From the NCBI GenBank assembly GCA_963837335.1, contig CAWINS010000034.1, positions 1 through 64,000 of the forward strand: a DNA stretch of 64,000 bases, read 5' to 3'. The translations under genes and the position numbers were made by a program. Under the pieces are notes generated by a model, which saw nothing but the letters and a program-made list of their open reading frames with translations, had not been told where the DNA came from and ran no database searches. The stretch comes from RYN-230 sp963837335 (GTDB taxonomy: Bacteria; Actinomycetota; Actinomycetes; Streptosporangiales; Streptosporangiaceae). Below, piece by piece: positions 10,988-18,731 of this stretch (the first letter of the stretch is position 1; each line of letters starts with the position of its first letter).

Positions 10988-11666
10988 GGGCCAACCTTAA
11001 CGTCTCACCATCGGCAGTGATCAATACCTTATGCCAGGAAAGAGCTGCTCTAGCGTGATGTTTGCCGGATGGCTTGACGTCAGTAGGGTACTCTCCGGCG
11101 CTTCGATCGTGGCTCGTTCTGTACTAACTAAGCCTGGTATGTACGAAGAACGCTAAGAGTACCCAGGTACAGACGGTAGGGGCTGATCCGCGGCAGGCCA
11201 TCAAAGCGGGGCTCAATCGCCACCGGCCGACTCATCGCCGCCCCCCGGCCCCCGGCCCCCGGCACCCCTTGGCCGCCGCTCACGGCGGCCCTGGCCAGCA
11301 CCCCCGCCGCCCGGTCGCCGCCCCCCGAGGCCCTGGTCGGCACCCCACGCCGGCCCTGGTCGGCACCCCCCGGCGGCCCTGGTCGCCGCATCGGGAGCCT
11401 CACCAGGCCCCCTCGTCACGCCGCTGGCCCCCGGGCCGCGCACCTGTATCTGGCGTCCCCGGGCCCAGCGCCCCGCTTCCGGCCGGGCGCGGCGGGCCAG
11501 CCGCGGCGGCGCGGAACCCATCGCCGCGCCCGGACCGGCCATTCCCGGCGAAACAGGGATCGGCGCCGCCGGGGTAACCGATTCGTGCCGCCGCCACCCG
11601 GCCCGGCCGCCGCGGGACGGTTATTGGGCTCTGCTCTTTCAGCCATAACCCCCGGGCGGCTGGCCC
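10988..11666. other. 680-base gap with low-complexity repeats, no convincing gene
   Basis: This stretch separates cvnA from the acyl-CoA dehydrogenase. At 11086-11094 and 11156-11164 an exact 9-nt inverted repeat (GGGTACTCT/AGAGTACCC) flanks 61 relatively AT-rich bases, the likely cvn promoter region. From about 11240 to 11420 there are imperfect tandem units of 23-24 nt of the type GGCCCTGGTCGGCACCCC. Open frames here consist of Pro/Arg/Gly repeats only. Confidence 0.6.
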
Positions 11667-12849
11667 CTAGTCCGGAACCCCGAGTTCCCGCGCGATGATC
11701 ATCCGCTGGACCTCGGAAGTGCCCTCGCCGATCTCGAGCACCTTGGCGTCGCGGTAGAACCGGCCCACCGGGAACTCGTTCATGAACCCGTAGCCGCCGA
11801 AGATCTGGGTGGCGTCCCGGGCGTTGTCCATCGCCGCGTTGGACGCGAGGAGCTTCGCTATCGCCGCCTGCCTCTTGACCGGCTGCCCCGCGACCAGCCG
11901 GGCCGCTGCGTCGTACCAGGCCAGCCGCGCACTGTGAGTGCGGGCCTCCATGTCGGCCAGCTTGAACCGGATGGCCTGGTAATGCCCGAGCCGGTGACCG
12001 AACGCCGCCCGCTCGCCGGTGTAGCGCAGGCATTCGTCCACGCAGCCCTGGGCCAGGCCGACCGCGAGAGCCGCGATCGCGATCCGGCCCTCGTCCAGGA
12101 TCTCCAGGAACTGGGCGTAACCGCGGCCGCGCGCGCCGAGCAGATGATCCGCGGGAACCCGGCACGAAGCGAAGGACAGTTCCCTGGTGTCCGAGGCGCA
12201 CCAGCCGACCTTGGAGTATTCCGGCCCCACGGTCAGCCCGGGAGTCCCGGCCGGCACCATGATGGACGAGATCTCCCGGGGCCCGCCGGGATCACCCCCG
12301 GTGATGGCCAGCACCGTGACCAGGGAGGTGATGGAGGTTCCGGAGTTGGTGATGAATGACTTGGTCCCGTCGATGACCCACTGCCCGTCGCCGGCACCCC
12401 CCTCACCCTGCTCCAGCCGCGCCGTGGTCCGCATCCCGCCGGGAATGTCGGAGCCCCCGCCCGCCTCGGTCAGGCCGAACGCGGCCAGCTGCTCTCCGGA
12501 GCACAGCGCCGGGCAGCCAGCGGCGGCGCTGATCGTCGGTGCCGAACTTATAGATAGGCATAGCCCCGAGGGCCACCGCGGCCTCGAGCGTGATGGCCAC
12601 CGAGGAGTCCACCCGGGCCAGCTCCTCCAGGACCAGGCCGAGCGCGAACAAGTCACCGTCCATGCCGCCGAACTCCGCCGGGAACGGCAGCCCGAACAGG
12701 CCGAGCTTGGCCATCCGGGCGACCAGGTCATAGGGGAACTCGGCGCGCTCGTAGAAGCCGCCGATCACCGGCCGCACCACGTCCCGGGCGAAGCCGGCCA
12801 CCGTCTGGCGCAGATCCTGGTGCTCATCGCTGAGTGTGTAACTGATCAT
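11667..12849 (-). pseudogene. Acyl-CoA dehydrogenase, frameshifted
   Basis: An FAD-dependent acyl-CoA dehydrogenase of about 394 residues once repaired, for the first step of beta-oxidation or branched-chain acyl-CoA degradation. The N-terminal helical domain begins L-S-D-E-H-Q-D-L-R-Q-T-V. FAD-contact motifs follow: F-G-L-T-E-A-G-G-G-S-D and W-V-I-D-G-T-K-S-F-I-T-N-S-G. The C-terminal motif Q-I-F-G-G-Y-G-F-M-N-E carries the region around the catalytic base. One extra base in the GGG at 12511-12513 breaks the frame at R-R-W-L-P / A-L-C-S-G-E-Q. The ATG at 12849 follows GAGGGG. Substrate chain length cannot be read from sequence. Confidence 0.9.
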
Positions 12850-12984
12850 CACTGCCCCTCATCGGCCGGTGACGCCGCATGACCGTGATGTTACTGGGCG
12901 CTGGCCCGATGGCCGGGCACCCGTGCCGTCCCGCGAACGTTAGGCTCACGTGAACACGTCCCTGCCGCCGTCCCGGAGGACGAC

Positions 12985-13617
12985 ATGGCGACCCTGACCT
13001 GTCCTGCCTGTGCCGCTGAGGTCCAGCAGGACGATCTCATCTGCTTCACCTGCGGTGCCAACCTGCCCAGGCGCCGGTCGGCCGACGAGCCTGCCTCGCC
13101 GACGGTTATGCAGGAGTACCCGAAACGGGAGGGCGCGGCGGCCCCGCCGGCCGGGTCGTCCTGCCCGCACTGCGGGGCGGCCGTCAGTGAGCCGGCCGCC
13201 GTGTTCTGCGCGGTGTGCCGCGAGCCGCTGCCGCCGCGGGCGGGCGTCATCTCGCCCGTGGTGCTGCGCCTGGTCTTCCCCACCGGCAACGTGGAAGTTC
13301 CCGCGGGCACCTCGCTGATACTCGGCCGTGACCCGGAGGAGTCGCTGGTCGCGGCGGCCTTCGCCAGCTACGACAACGTCTCGCGGCGGCACGCCACGGT
13401 GACCGTCAGCGACACCGGCCAGGCCACGATCCGGGACGAGCACTCCACCAACGGGACCTTCGTCAACGGGGACCGGGTCCTGCCCGGCACCGAGGTGCGC
13501 CTGGTGGACGGGGACAGCGTCCGCCTGGCCGCGGACGTGACCGGCGAGGTGTCGCTGCCCCGGCAGGGCATCCCCGGGGCCTACAGCCGCAACGGCCACC
13601 GCGACCCGGCCAGCTAG
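12985..13617 (+). CDS. Zinc-ribbon and FHA domain protein
   Basis: 210 residues, cytoplasmic. Two zinc ribbons come first: Cys6/Cys9 with Cys20/Cys23, then C-P-H-C and C-A-V-C near residues 59-77. An FHA domain fills about 95-190, with its phosphothreonine-binding signature intact: G-R-D-P near the start, S-R-R-H in N-V-S-R-R-H-A, and S-T-N-G-T-F-V-N-G. FHA domains bind phosphothreonine made by Ser/Thr kinases, so this is a reader in kinase signalling; the ribbons suggest protein or nucleic acid contact. No kinase is adjacent (a pseudokinase lies at 21.4 kb). The ATG at 12985 follows GGAGG. Confidence 0.88.
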   Translation: MATLTCPACAAEVQQDDLICFTCGANLPRRRSADEPASPTVMQEYPKREGAAAPPAGSSCPHCGAAVSEPAAVFCAVCREPLPPRAGVISPVVLRLVFPTGNVEVPAGTSLILGRDPEESLVAAAFASYDNVSRRHATVTVSDTGQATIRDEHSTNGTFVNGDRVLPGTEVRLVDGDSVRLAADVTGEVSLPRQGIPGAYSRNGHRDPAS

Positions 13618-13775
13618 CTCAGCGATGCCCGCCGGGACCAGCCCAGCGCCCCCCGCCCGGCCAGCCGGGTCTGACGGCCTGGCCGGGGCGGCGTTAGGGC
13701 GTGGTTTGGGCCTATCAGGCGGCGGCGCGCCATGAGATCATCGCGGGGTCGAGATCATGATCCGCGGAGGTGGCC

Positions 13776-15272
13776 ATGGCCGTCGGGGAATCCACCACAA
13801 CGGCGCCGGGCCTCCGGCGGAACGCCATCGGGCTGCGCGAGGTCCTGTTCCAGAGCATCACCGACATGGCCCCCGGGGCCGCCATCGCGGCCTCGATCCC
13901 GGCCGGGGTCGCGTTCGCTGGCGGGTCGCTGCCGCTCGCCGTGGTCTTCGCCCTGGTCGCCTGCTTGTTCTGCGCCTGCAGCATCGGCCTGCTGGCCCGC
14001 GAGATGCCCTCGGCCGGCTCGCTGGCCACCTACGCCGCGCGGGGCCTGCACCCGTCCGTGGGCTTCCTGGTCGCCTGGGGCTACGTCCTGGTCGGGTTCC
14101 TGATCCCGCCGCTGGTCCTGCTCCAGCTCGGTTTCACCACCGCCGCTACCCTCAACGCCGAGTTCCACGGCTACCCGGCGAACCTGTGGTGGCCGTGGGC
14201 GCTGGCCGGGGCGGTGATCGTGCTCGCGGCCGGTTTTTACGGCATCCGCACCTCGGCCCGGCTCGGGACCGTCCTCGGCCTGTTCGAGATCTTGGTCTTC
14301 CTGGTCCTCGCGGTCTTCTTCGTGGTCCATGCGGGCAGCAACAACACCCTGAGCGTGTTCACCACCAAGTACACCCCGCCCGGCTTCCGCGGCCTGGCCG
14401 GGGTGATCGGCGGCTCGGTGTACACGATCCTGGCCTTCGGCGGGTTCGAGGGGGCCGCGCCGCTGGCCGAGGAGGCCAGGAACCCGCGGCGGACCATCCC
14501 GCGGGCGATCCTGCTGGCCACCCTGCTGATCGGGGCGCTGTACGTCTTCACCACCTACGCGGTGGACGTCGCGTTCGGCCCGGCGAAGTTCGTGAACTTC
14601 ACCACCGGCACCGGGGCCGCGTCCTGGGAGGGCATGGCCCGGTCGCTGTACGGGCTGTTCTGGTTCTTCGTCTTCCTCGCCATCGTGAACTCCACCATCG
14701 CCAACGCCAACGCCGGGGTGAACGTCTCCAGCCGGACGGCCTACGCCATGGGCCGGATCGGCGCGTTCCCCCGCTTCCTGGCCTGGGTGCACCCGAAGCA
14801 CCACTCCCCCGCCGTGGCCATCCTCACCGGCTTCGTCATCACCGTCGCGGTGACCCTCGGCCTCGGCCTGGGCTACGACCCGGTCACCGCCTTCGTGATG
14901 GTGGCCACCGCCCTGGTCATCGTGCTGGCCGCGATCTACATCCTGATGAACGCGGCCTGCATCGGCTACTTCAGCCGGGCGTCCACCCGCGGTACCCGCC
15001 GGTTCAACCCGCTGCTGCACGTGGTGATCCCGGTGCTGGGAATCATCACGTTCGTCCCGGCCTGGCTGACGTCCGCGGGCATCAAGGCGTTCTCGTTCGT
15101 GGCCCCGCTGTCCCCGCCGTACTCCTACATGGGCCCCGGGGTGGCCGGCTTCATGGTGGTCGGCCTGATCTACCTGGTCTACCTGTACCGGCATGACCCG
15201 CGCCGGGTACTGGAGGTCGGGCTGGTCCACCTGGATCCGCTGGAGGAGTACGACGCGGGAGACAGCTCATGA
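13776..15272 (+). CDS. APC-family amino acid/amide permease
   Basis: A 12-helix inner-membrane transporter of about 498 residues. The first helix carries D-M-A-P-G-A-A-I-A-A, the substrate-site signature of APC transporters, and G-G-F-E-G-A-A-P-L-A-E-E-A lies in helix 6 as in amino acid permeases. The ATG at 13776 has GGAGG five bases upstream, so it is preferred to the in-frame GTG at 13770. The stop overlaps the start of the downstream amidase by four bases, so the two are co-translated. The permease probably brings in the amide or amino acid derivative that the amidase cleaves. Confidence 0.9.
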   Translation: MAVGESTTTAPGLRRNAIGLREVLFQSITDMAPGAAIAASIPAGVAFAGGSLPLAVVFALVACLFCACSIGLLAREMPSAGSLATYAARGLHPSVGFLVAWGYVLVGFLIPPLVLLQLGFTTAATLNAEFHGYPANLWWPWALAGAVIVLAAGFYGIRTSARLGTVLGLFEILVFLVLAVFFVVHAGSNNTLSVFTTKYTPPGFRGLAGVIGGSVYTILAFGGFEGAAPLAEEARNPRRTIPRAILLATLLIGALYVFTTYAVDVAFGPAKFVNFTTGTGAASWEGMARSLYGLFWFFVFLAIVNSTIANANAGVNVSSRTAYAMGRIGAFPRFLAWVHPKHHSPAVAILTGFVITVAVTLGLGLGYDPVTAFVMVATALVIVLAAIYILMNAACIGYFSRASTRGTRRFNPLLHVVIPVLGIITFVPAWLTSAGIKAFSFVAPLSPPYSYMGPGVAGFMVVGLIYLVYLYRHDPRRVLEVGLVHLDPLEEYDAGDSS

Positions 15273-16285
15273 GCGACCCGCAGGTGATCAGCTTCCGGCC
15301 GCCCCCGGAGCAGTACGCGTGGACGTTCGGCGGCGCCGCGCCGGTGGCCCGGGTCCGCCCGCCCGCGGTGCTCGAGGTGTTCACCGAGGACTGCTTCGCC
15401 GGGAAGGTGCGCAGCGAGACCGACCTGGTCTCGGAGGTCTGCGAGTTCCCGTACCTGAACCCCCAGACGGGCCCGTTCTATATCGAGGGCGCCGAGCCCG
15501 GCGACACCCTGGCCGTGCACTTCATCTCGATCGAGCCGGCCCGGGACTGGGGCGCGTCCACCACCGTGCCGCTGTTCGGCGCGCTGAGTGCCACGCACGC
15601 CACCGCGCTGCTGCATGATCCGCTGCCCGAACTGGTCTGGCTGTGGCAGTTCGACACCGCGAAGGGCCTGTGCCGGTTCACCGCCCGCCACGGCGACTTC
15701 ACGACCGACCTGCCGCTCGAGCCCATGCACGGCACGGTGGGGGTGGCCCCCGCCAACCTGGAGGTGCGCAGCGCCCTGGTCCCGGACGCGTTCGGCGGCA
15801 ACATGGACACCCCGGAGATGCGCGCCGGGGTCACCTGCTACCTGGGGGTGAACGTCGAAGGGGCGCTCTTCTCGCTCGGCGACGGGCACGGCCGCCAGGG
15901 CGAGGGTGAGACCTGCGGCGTCGCGGTGGAGTGCGCGATGAACACGGTGCTGGCCGTCGACCTGATCAAGGGCCGGCCGTGCGCCTGGCCGCGGCTGGAG
16001 TCCGACACCCATCTCATGTCCGCGGGCTCGGCGCGGCCGCTGGAGGACGCGTTCCGGATCGCCTCCCTGGACCTGGTGCAGTGGCTGGCGGCCGACTACG
16101 GCCTGGATCAGATGGACGCCTACCAGCTGGCCACGCAGGCCATCGAGGCGCCGCTGGCCAACGTCTGCGACCCCAACTACACCAGCGTGGTCAAGATGGG
16201 CAAGCAGTACCTGCCCGCGGCCGACCCGATGGGCGGCGCGCACGCCCGGCTCCGCGACCTGGCCCGCGCCTACCGGGGCGGGTAG
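15269..16285 (+). CDS. Acetamidase/formamidase family hydrolase
   Basis: A 338-residue cytoplasmic amidase of the FmdA/AmdA family, which hydrolyses short amides to the acid and ammonia. Visible family features are G-P-F-Y-I-E-G-A-E-P-G-D-T-L near the start, the N-M-D-T-P segment, V-N-V-E-G-A-L-F-S-L-G-D-G-H (metal-binding loop) and G-E-G-E-T-C-G-V-A-V-E with the conserved Glu and Cys. The start ATG lies inside the permease stop (ATGA), a strong sign of a dedicated uptake-hydrolysis pair. The exact amide is unknown. Confidence 0.9.
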   Translation: MSDPQVISFRPPPEQYAWTFGGAAPVARVRPPAVLEVFTEDCFAGKVRSETDLVSEVCEFPYLNPQTGPFYIEGAEPGDTLAVHFISIEPARDWGASTTVPLFGALSATHATALLHDPLPELVWLWQFDTAKGLCRFTARHGDFTTDLPLEPMHGTVGVAPANLEVRSALVPDAFGGNMDTPEMRAGVTCYLGVNVEGALFSLGDGHGRQGEGETCGVAVECAMNTVLAVDLIKGRPCAWPRLESDTHLMSAGSARPLEDAFRIASLDLVQWLAADYGLDQMDAYQLATQAIEAPLANVCDPNYTSVVKMGKQYLPAADPMGGAHARLRDLARAYRGG

Positions 16286-16303
16286 CGGGCGCCCGGGCCT
16301 GCG

Positions 16304-16332
16304 TTGACACCTAGCAGTTCTAGGCATAGCGT
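16304..16332 (+). promoter_or_regulatory. padR promoter with operator in the spacer
   Basis: TTGACA (16304-16309) and TAGCGT (16327-16332) are spaced 17 bases apart. The spacer holds a perfect palindrome CCTAG-CAGTT-CTAGG (16310-16324), ideally placed to block RNA polymerase. Transcription would start at about 16339-16340, one or two bases before the padR ATG, so the message is probably leaderless. Confidence 0.75.
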
Positions 16333-16340
16333 TCCGAGGT

Positions 16341-16664
16341 ATGAATCGGGAACGCCTCAAGGGACACCTGGACCTGCTCCTGCTGTCCGTGCTCACCGCC
16401 GGGCCGGCGCACGGCTACGCGGTCATCTCCGAGCTGCGCCGCCGCAGTGAGGGCACCTTCGACCTGCCGGAGGGCACCGTCTACCCGGCGCTGCACCGGC
16501 TCGAGGACGCCGGGCTGCTGAGCAGCTCCTGGGCCATGGCCGACGGCCGGCGGCGCCGGGTGTACGCGCTGACCGGCCCCGGCGCGGCCGCGCTGGCCGC
16601 GGAGCAGACCGAATACCGGCACTTCACCCGCGGGATCCAGTCCGTGCTGGGGTGGTCGGCATGA
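16341..16664 (+). CDS. PadR-family transcriptional regulator
   Basis: 107 residues, the compact subfamily-2 PadR: an N-terminal winged helix (L-L-L-L-S-V-L, G-P-A-H-G-Y-A-V-I-S-E-L-R-R-R) with the wing motif L-P-E-G-T-V-Y-P-A-L-H-R-L-E and a short C-terminal dimer helix. Its own promoter holds a palindrome between -35 and -10, so autorepression is expected. The ATG at 16341 sits at the predicted transcription start. The downstream membrane gene begins inside its stop codon (ATGA), the usual arrangement in which PadR controls a permease-prefix-domain protein. Confidence 0.92.
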   Translation: MNRERLKGHLDLLLLSVLTAGPAHGYAVISELRRRSEGTFDLPEGTVYPALHRLEDAGLLSSSWAMADGRRRRVYALTGPGAAALAAEQTEYRHFTRGIQSVLGWSA

Positions 16665-17462
16665 GCGCCTCCGGCGACGACCTGGTCGAGGAGTACCTGG
16701 ACCAGCTCTACGCGCGGCTGCGCTGCGCGCCCGCGCGAGCGCCCGCCGGATCCTGGCCGAGGCCGAGGATCACCTGCGCGAGGCGGTCACGGACGGGGCT
16801 GGCCGCCGGGCTGACCCAGGCCGAAGCGCAGGAGCAGGCGGTGTCGAGTTTCGGCTCGGTGCGGGCCGTGGTCCGCGCGCACGACGCGCGGCTGCGGCGG
16901 CTGCCCACCGTCGCGGTGCTCCGCGACGTGGTCATGGCCGCCTGGCGGCTGGGCGCGATCGGCCTGGTCGCGGTGGGGGCCAGCGGCCTGATCGCGTGGG
17001 TGATGAACGCGGCCTTCGGCCGCCCGTTCGTCGGCGGCACCCCCGGCGCGACCCGGTACTCCGCGGCCGACTGCCAGCACTGGCTCAGCCCTCTGGCCGC
17101 ACGCGCACAGCTGCGCGCAGGCCGCTGATGCTGGAGAACAGCAGCGACGCGGTCTCCCTGCGGCTGGCCGCGGGGGTCCTCGGCCTGGCCGCGCTGGCCT
17201 GCCTACCACCTGGCCCGGCGCCGGTCCCGCGACCTGCTGCCGGACAGCTTCACGCCCACGGTGGCCATGACCCTGTTCGGCACGGCCGGGCCTGGTGCTG
17301 GCCGGGCTCTCGGTCGATGACACGGTCCTGGGCCTGCGCTCCGGGCTGGGTACCGCGGCCGGGGCGGGCTTCTACGCCAGCGGCGCGATCGTGGCGCTGG
17401 TCATGGCCTTCCGCTACGCCCGGGACCTGCACTACGCCATCCTGCGGCAGGCCCGTGGCTGA
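16661..17462 (+). pseudogene. Permease-prefix-domain membrane protein, several frameshifts
   Basis: The partner of PadR. It starts M-S-A-S-G-D-D-L-V-E-E-Y-L and should continue A-R-R-I-L-A-E-A-E-D-H-L-R-E-A-V-T-D-G-L, the permease prefix domain 1. Two nearly compensating shifts (about 16737 and 16797) scramble some 20 residues. At least three more breaks follow near 17085-17125, 17200 and 17285. Pieces of four membrane helices remain in different frames, the last ending Y-A-I-L-R-Q-A-R-G at 17462. Five or so breaks in 800 bases is denser than anywhere else here. Either this gene is truly decaying or the sequence is especially poor. Confidence 0.75.
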
Positions 17463-17602
17463 GCTTCTTCACTGCCCGCAACGAACCCCCCGCCGGCGGG
17501 CGCCCCGCTCCCCGTGACCGGCCCCGCGCCCCCCGTGGCGTGACGGCCGGACCACGGCCGGGGGGCGTTAGGGGAAAGGAACGGCCGTTACCGGTGCGGG
17601 CC

Positions 17603-18589
17603 TTAGCGCTCGCTGTCCAGGGCCCCCATCTGCGCGGCGTCGTACCGGGTCCCGGCTACCTGCGCGTGGGGCACGGCCGCGCCGATGGCGTCCAGCTCGT
17701 CCGGGGTCAGCCTCAGGTCCAGGGCGGCGACGGCCTCCGCGAGCCGGGTCCGCCGCTTGGTGCCGATCAGCGGGATGATGTCCTCGCCCTGGGCGGCCAC
17801 CCAGGCGATCGCGAGCTGGGCGGTGCTTACCCCGCGCTGGTCCGCGATCTTCTCCAGGGCGTCCAGCAGCTCGAGGTTGCGTTCCAGGTTGCCCCCCTGG
17901 AACCGGGGGAACCGGGCCCGCGGGTCGCCCTCCGCGAGCCGGGCCGTCTCCCGGTTCAGCAAACCGCGGGACATGATGCCGTACGCCGTCACGCTGATTC
18001 CCAGCTCCCGCAGCACGGGCAGGATCTCCGCCTCGATGCCCCGGCTCATCAGCGAGTACTCGATCTGCAGCTCGCGGACGGGGTGGACGGCGTGCGCCCG
18101 CCGGATGGTGTCCACGCCCATCTCGGACAGGCCGAGGTGCCGTACGTACCCGGCCTCGATCATCTCCGCGATCGCGCCCACCGTGTCCTCGATCGGCACG
18201 TGCGGATCGAGGCGGGCGGGCTGATAGAGGTCGATGTAGTCGGTGCCGAGCCGGGTCAGTGAGTAGGAGAGGTAGTTCTTCACCGCCGCCGGGCTGGCGT
18301 CGTGCCCGATGAACCGGCCGGCCGGGTCTCGCTGCCCGCCGAACTTCACCTGCACGAACACGCTGTCCCGGGGCACCTCGCGCAGCACCCGGGACAGCAG
18401 CAGCTCGTTGTGCCCCATCCCGTAGAAATCGCCGGTGTCCAGCAGGGTGATCCCCGCGTCCAGCGCGGCCCGGATCGTGGCCACGCTCTCCGCGTCGTCG
18501 GCCGCCCCGTAGATCCCGGACATGCCCATCAGCCCCAGCCCGGCCCGGGACACCTGCGGCCCGCCCCGGCCCAGCGTGGTCATCTGCAC
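17603..18589 (-). CDS. Aldo/keto reductase with a substituted catalytic His
   Basis: A 328-residue (beta/alpha)8 NADPH-dependent oxidoreductase. Of the catalytic tetrad, Asp51 and Tyr56 (L-D-T-G-D-F-Y-G) and Lys82 (V-K-F-G-G) are present. The fourth residue, normally His in a Y-x-H-R-x-D-P motif, is replaced: the segment reads L-Y-Q-P-A-R-L-D-P near 122-129. The cofactor loop I-G-T-K-R-R-T-R-L is intact. This variant occurs in a recognised AKR subgroup, so the protein is probably folded and perhaps specialised rather than dead. An isolated gene, with a dispersed repeat just upstream. Confidence 0.9.
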   Translation of the reverse strand: MQMTTLGRGGPQVSRAGLGLMGMSGIYGAADDAESVATIRAALDAGITLLDTGDFYGMGHNELLLSRVLREVPRDSVFVQVKFGGQRDPAGRFIGHDASPAAVKNYLSYSLTRLGTDYIDLYQPARLDPHVPIEDTVGAIAEMIEAGYVRHLGLSEMGVDTIRRAHAVHPVRELQIEYSLMSRGIEAEILPVLRELGISVTAYGIMSRGLLNRETARLAEGDPRARFPRFQGGNLERNLELLDALEKIADQRGVSTAQLAIAWVAAQGEDIIPLIGTKRRTRLAEAVAALDLRLTPDELDAIGAAVPHAQVAGTRYDAAQMGALDSER

Positions 18590-18640
18590 AGTGCTCTCCT
18601 TTGCGCTCTGCTCCCTTGCGCCTCCGGGGCGCCTTCAAGG

Positions 18641-18710
18641 CGCCTCCTTCCCGTCGCTCGGCTCGTTCCTCGCTCGTCAGTCCAGTCGGCGCCGCGCCCC
18701 TTCGGCGCGG
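18641..18710 (-). repeat. Dispersed repeat, copy 1 (intergenic)
   Basis: Read on the minus strand, this shares GCCGACTGGACTGACGAGCG exactly with 37818-37837, plus flanking AAGGGGCGCGGC-like and GGGAAGGAGGCG sequence. It lies between the aldo/keto reductase and the amidohydrolase and includes a GC-rich hairpin (GCCGCGCC/GGCGCGGC). Copy 2 lies inside a coding sequence. Confidence 0.7.
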
Positions 18711-18731
18711 CGGCGTGAGCGAGCACCCACG

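Noticed and set aside
11128..11403. Small minus-strand frame in the gap after cvnA
   Set aside because: Composed of Gly/Arg repeats encoded by tandem DNA units; no ribosome site.
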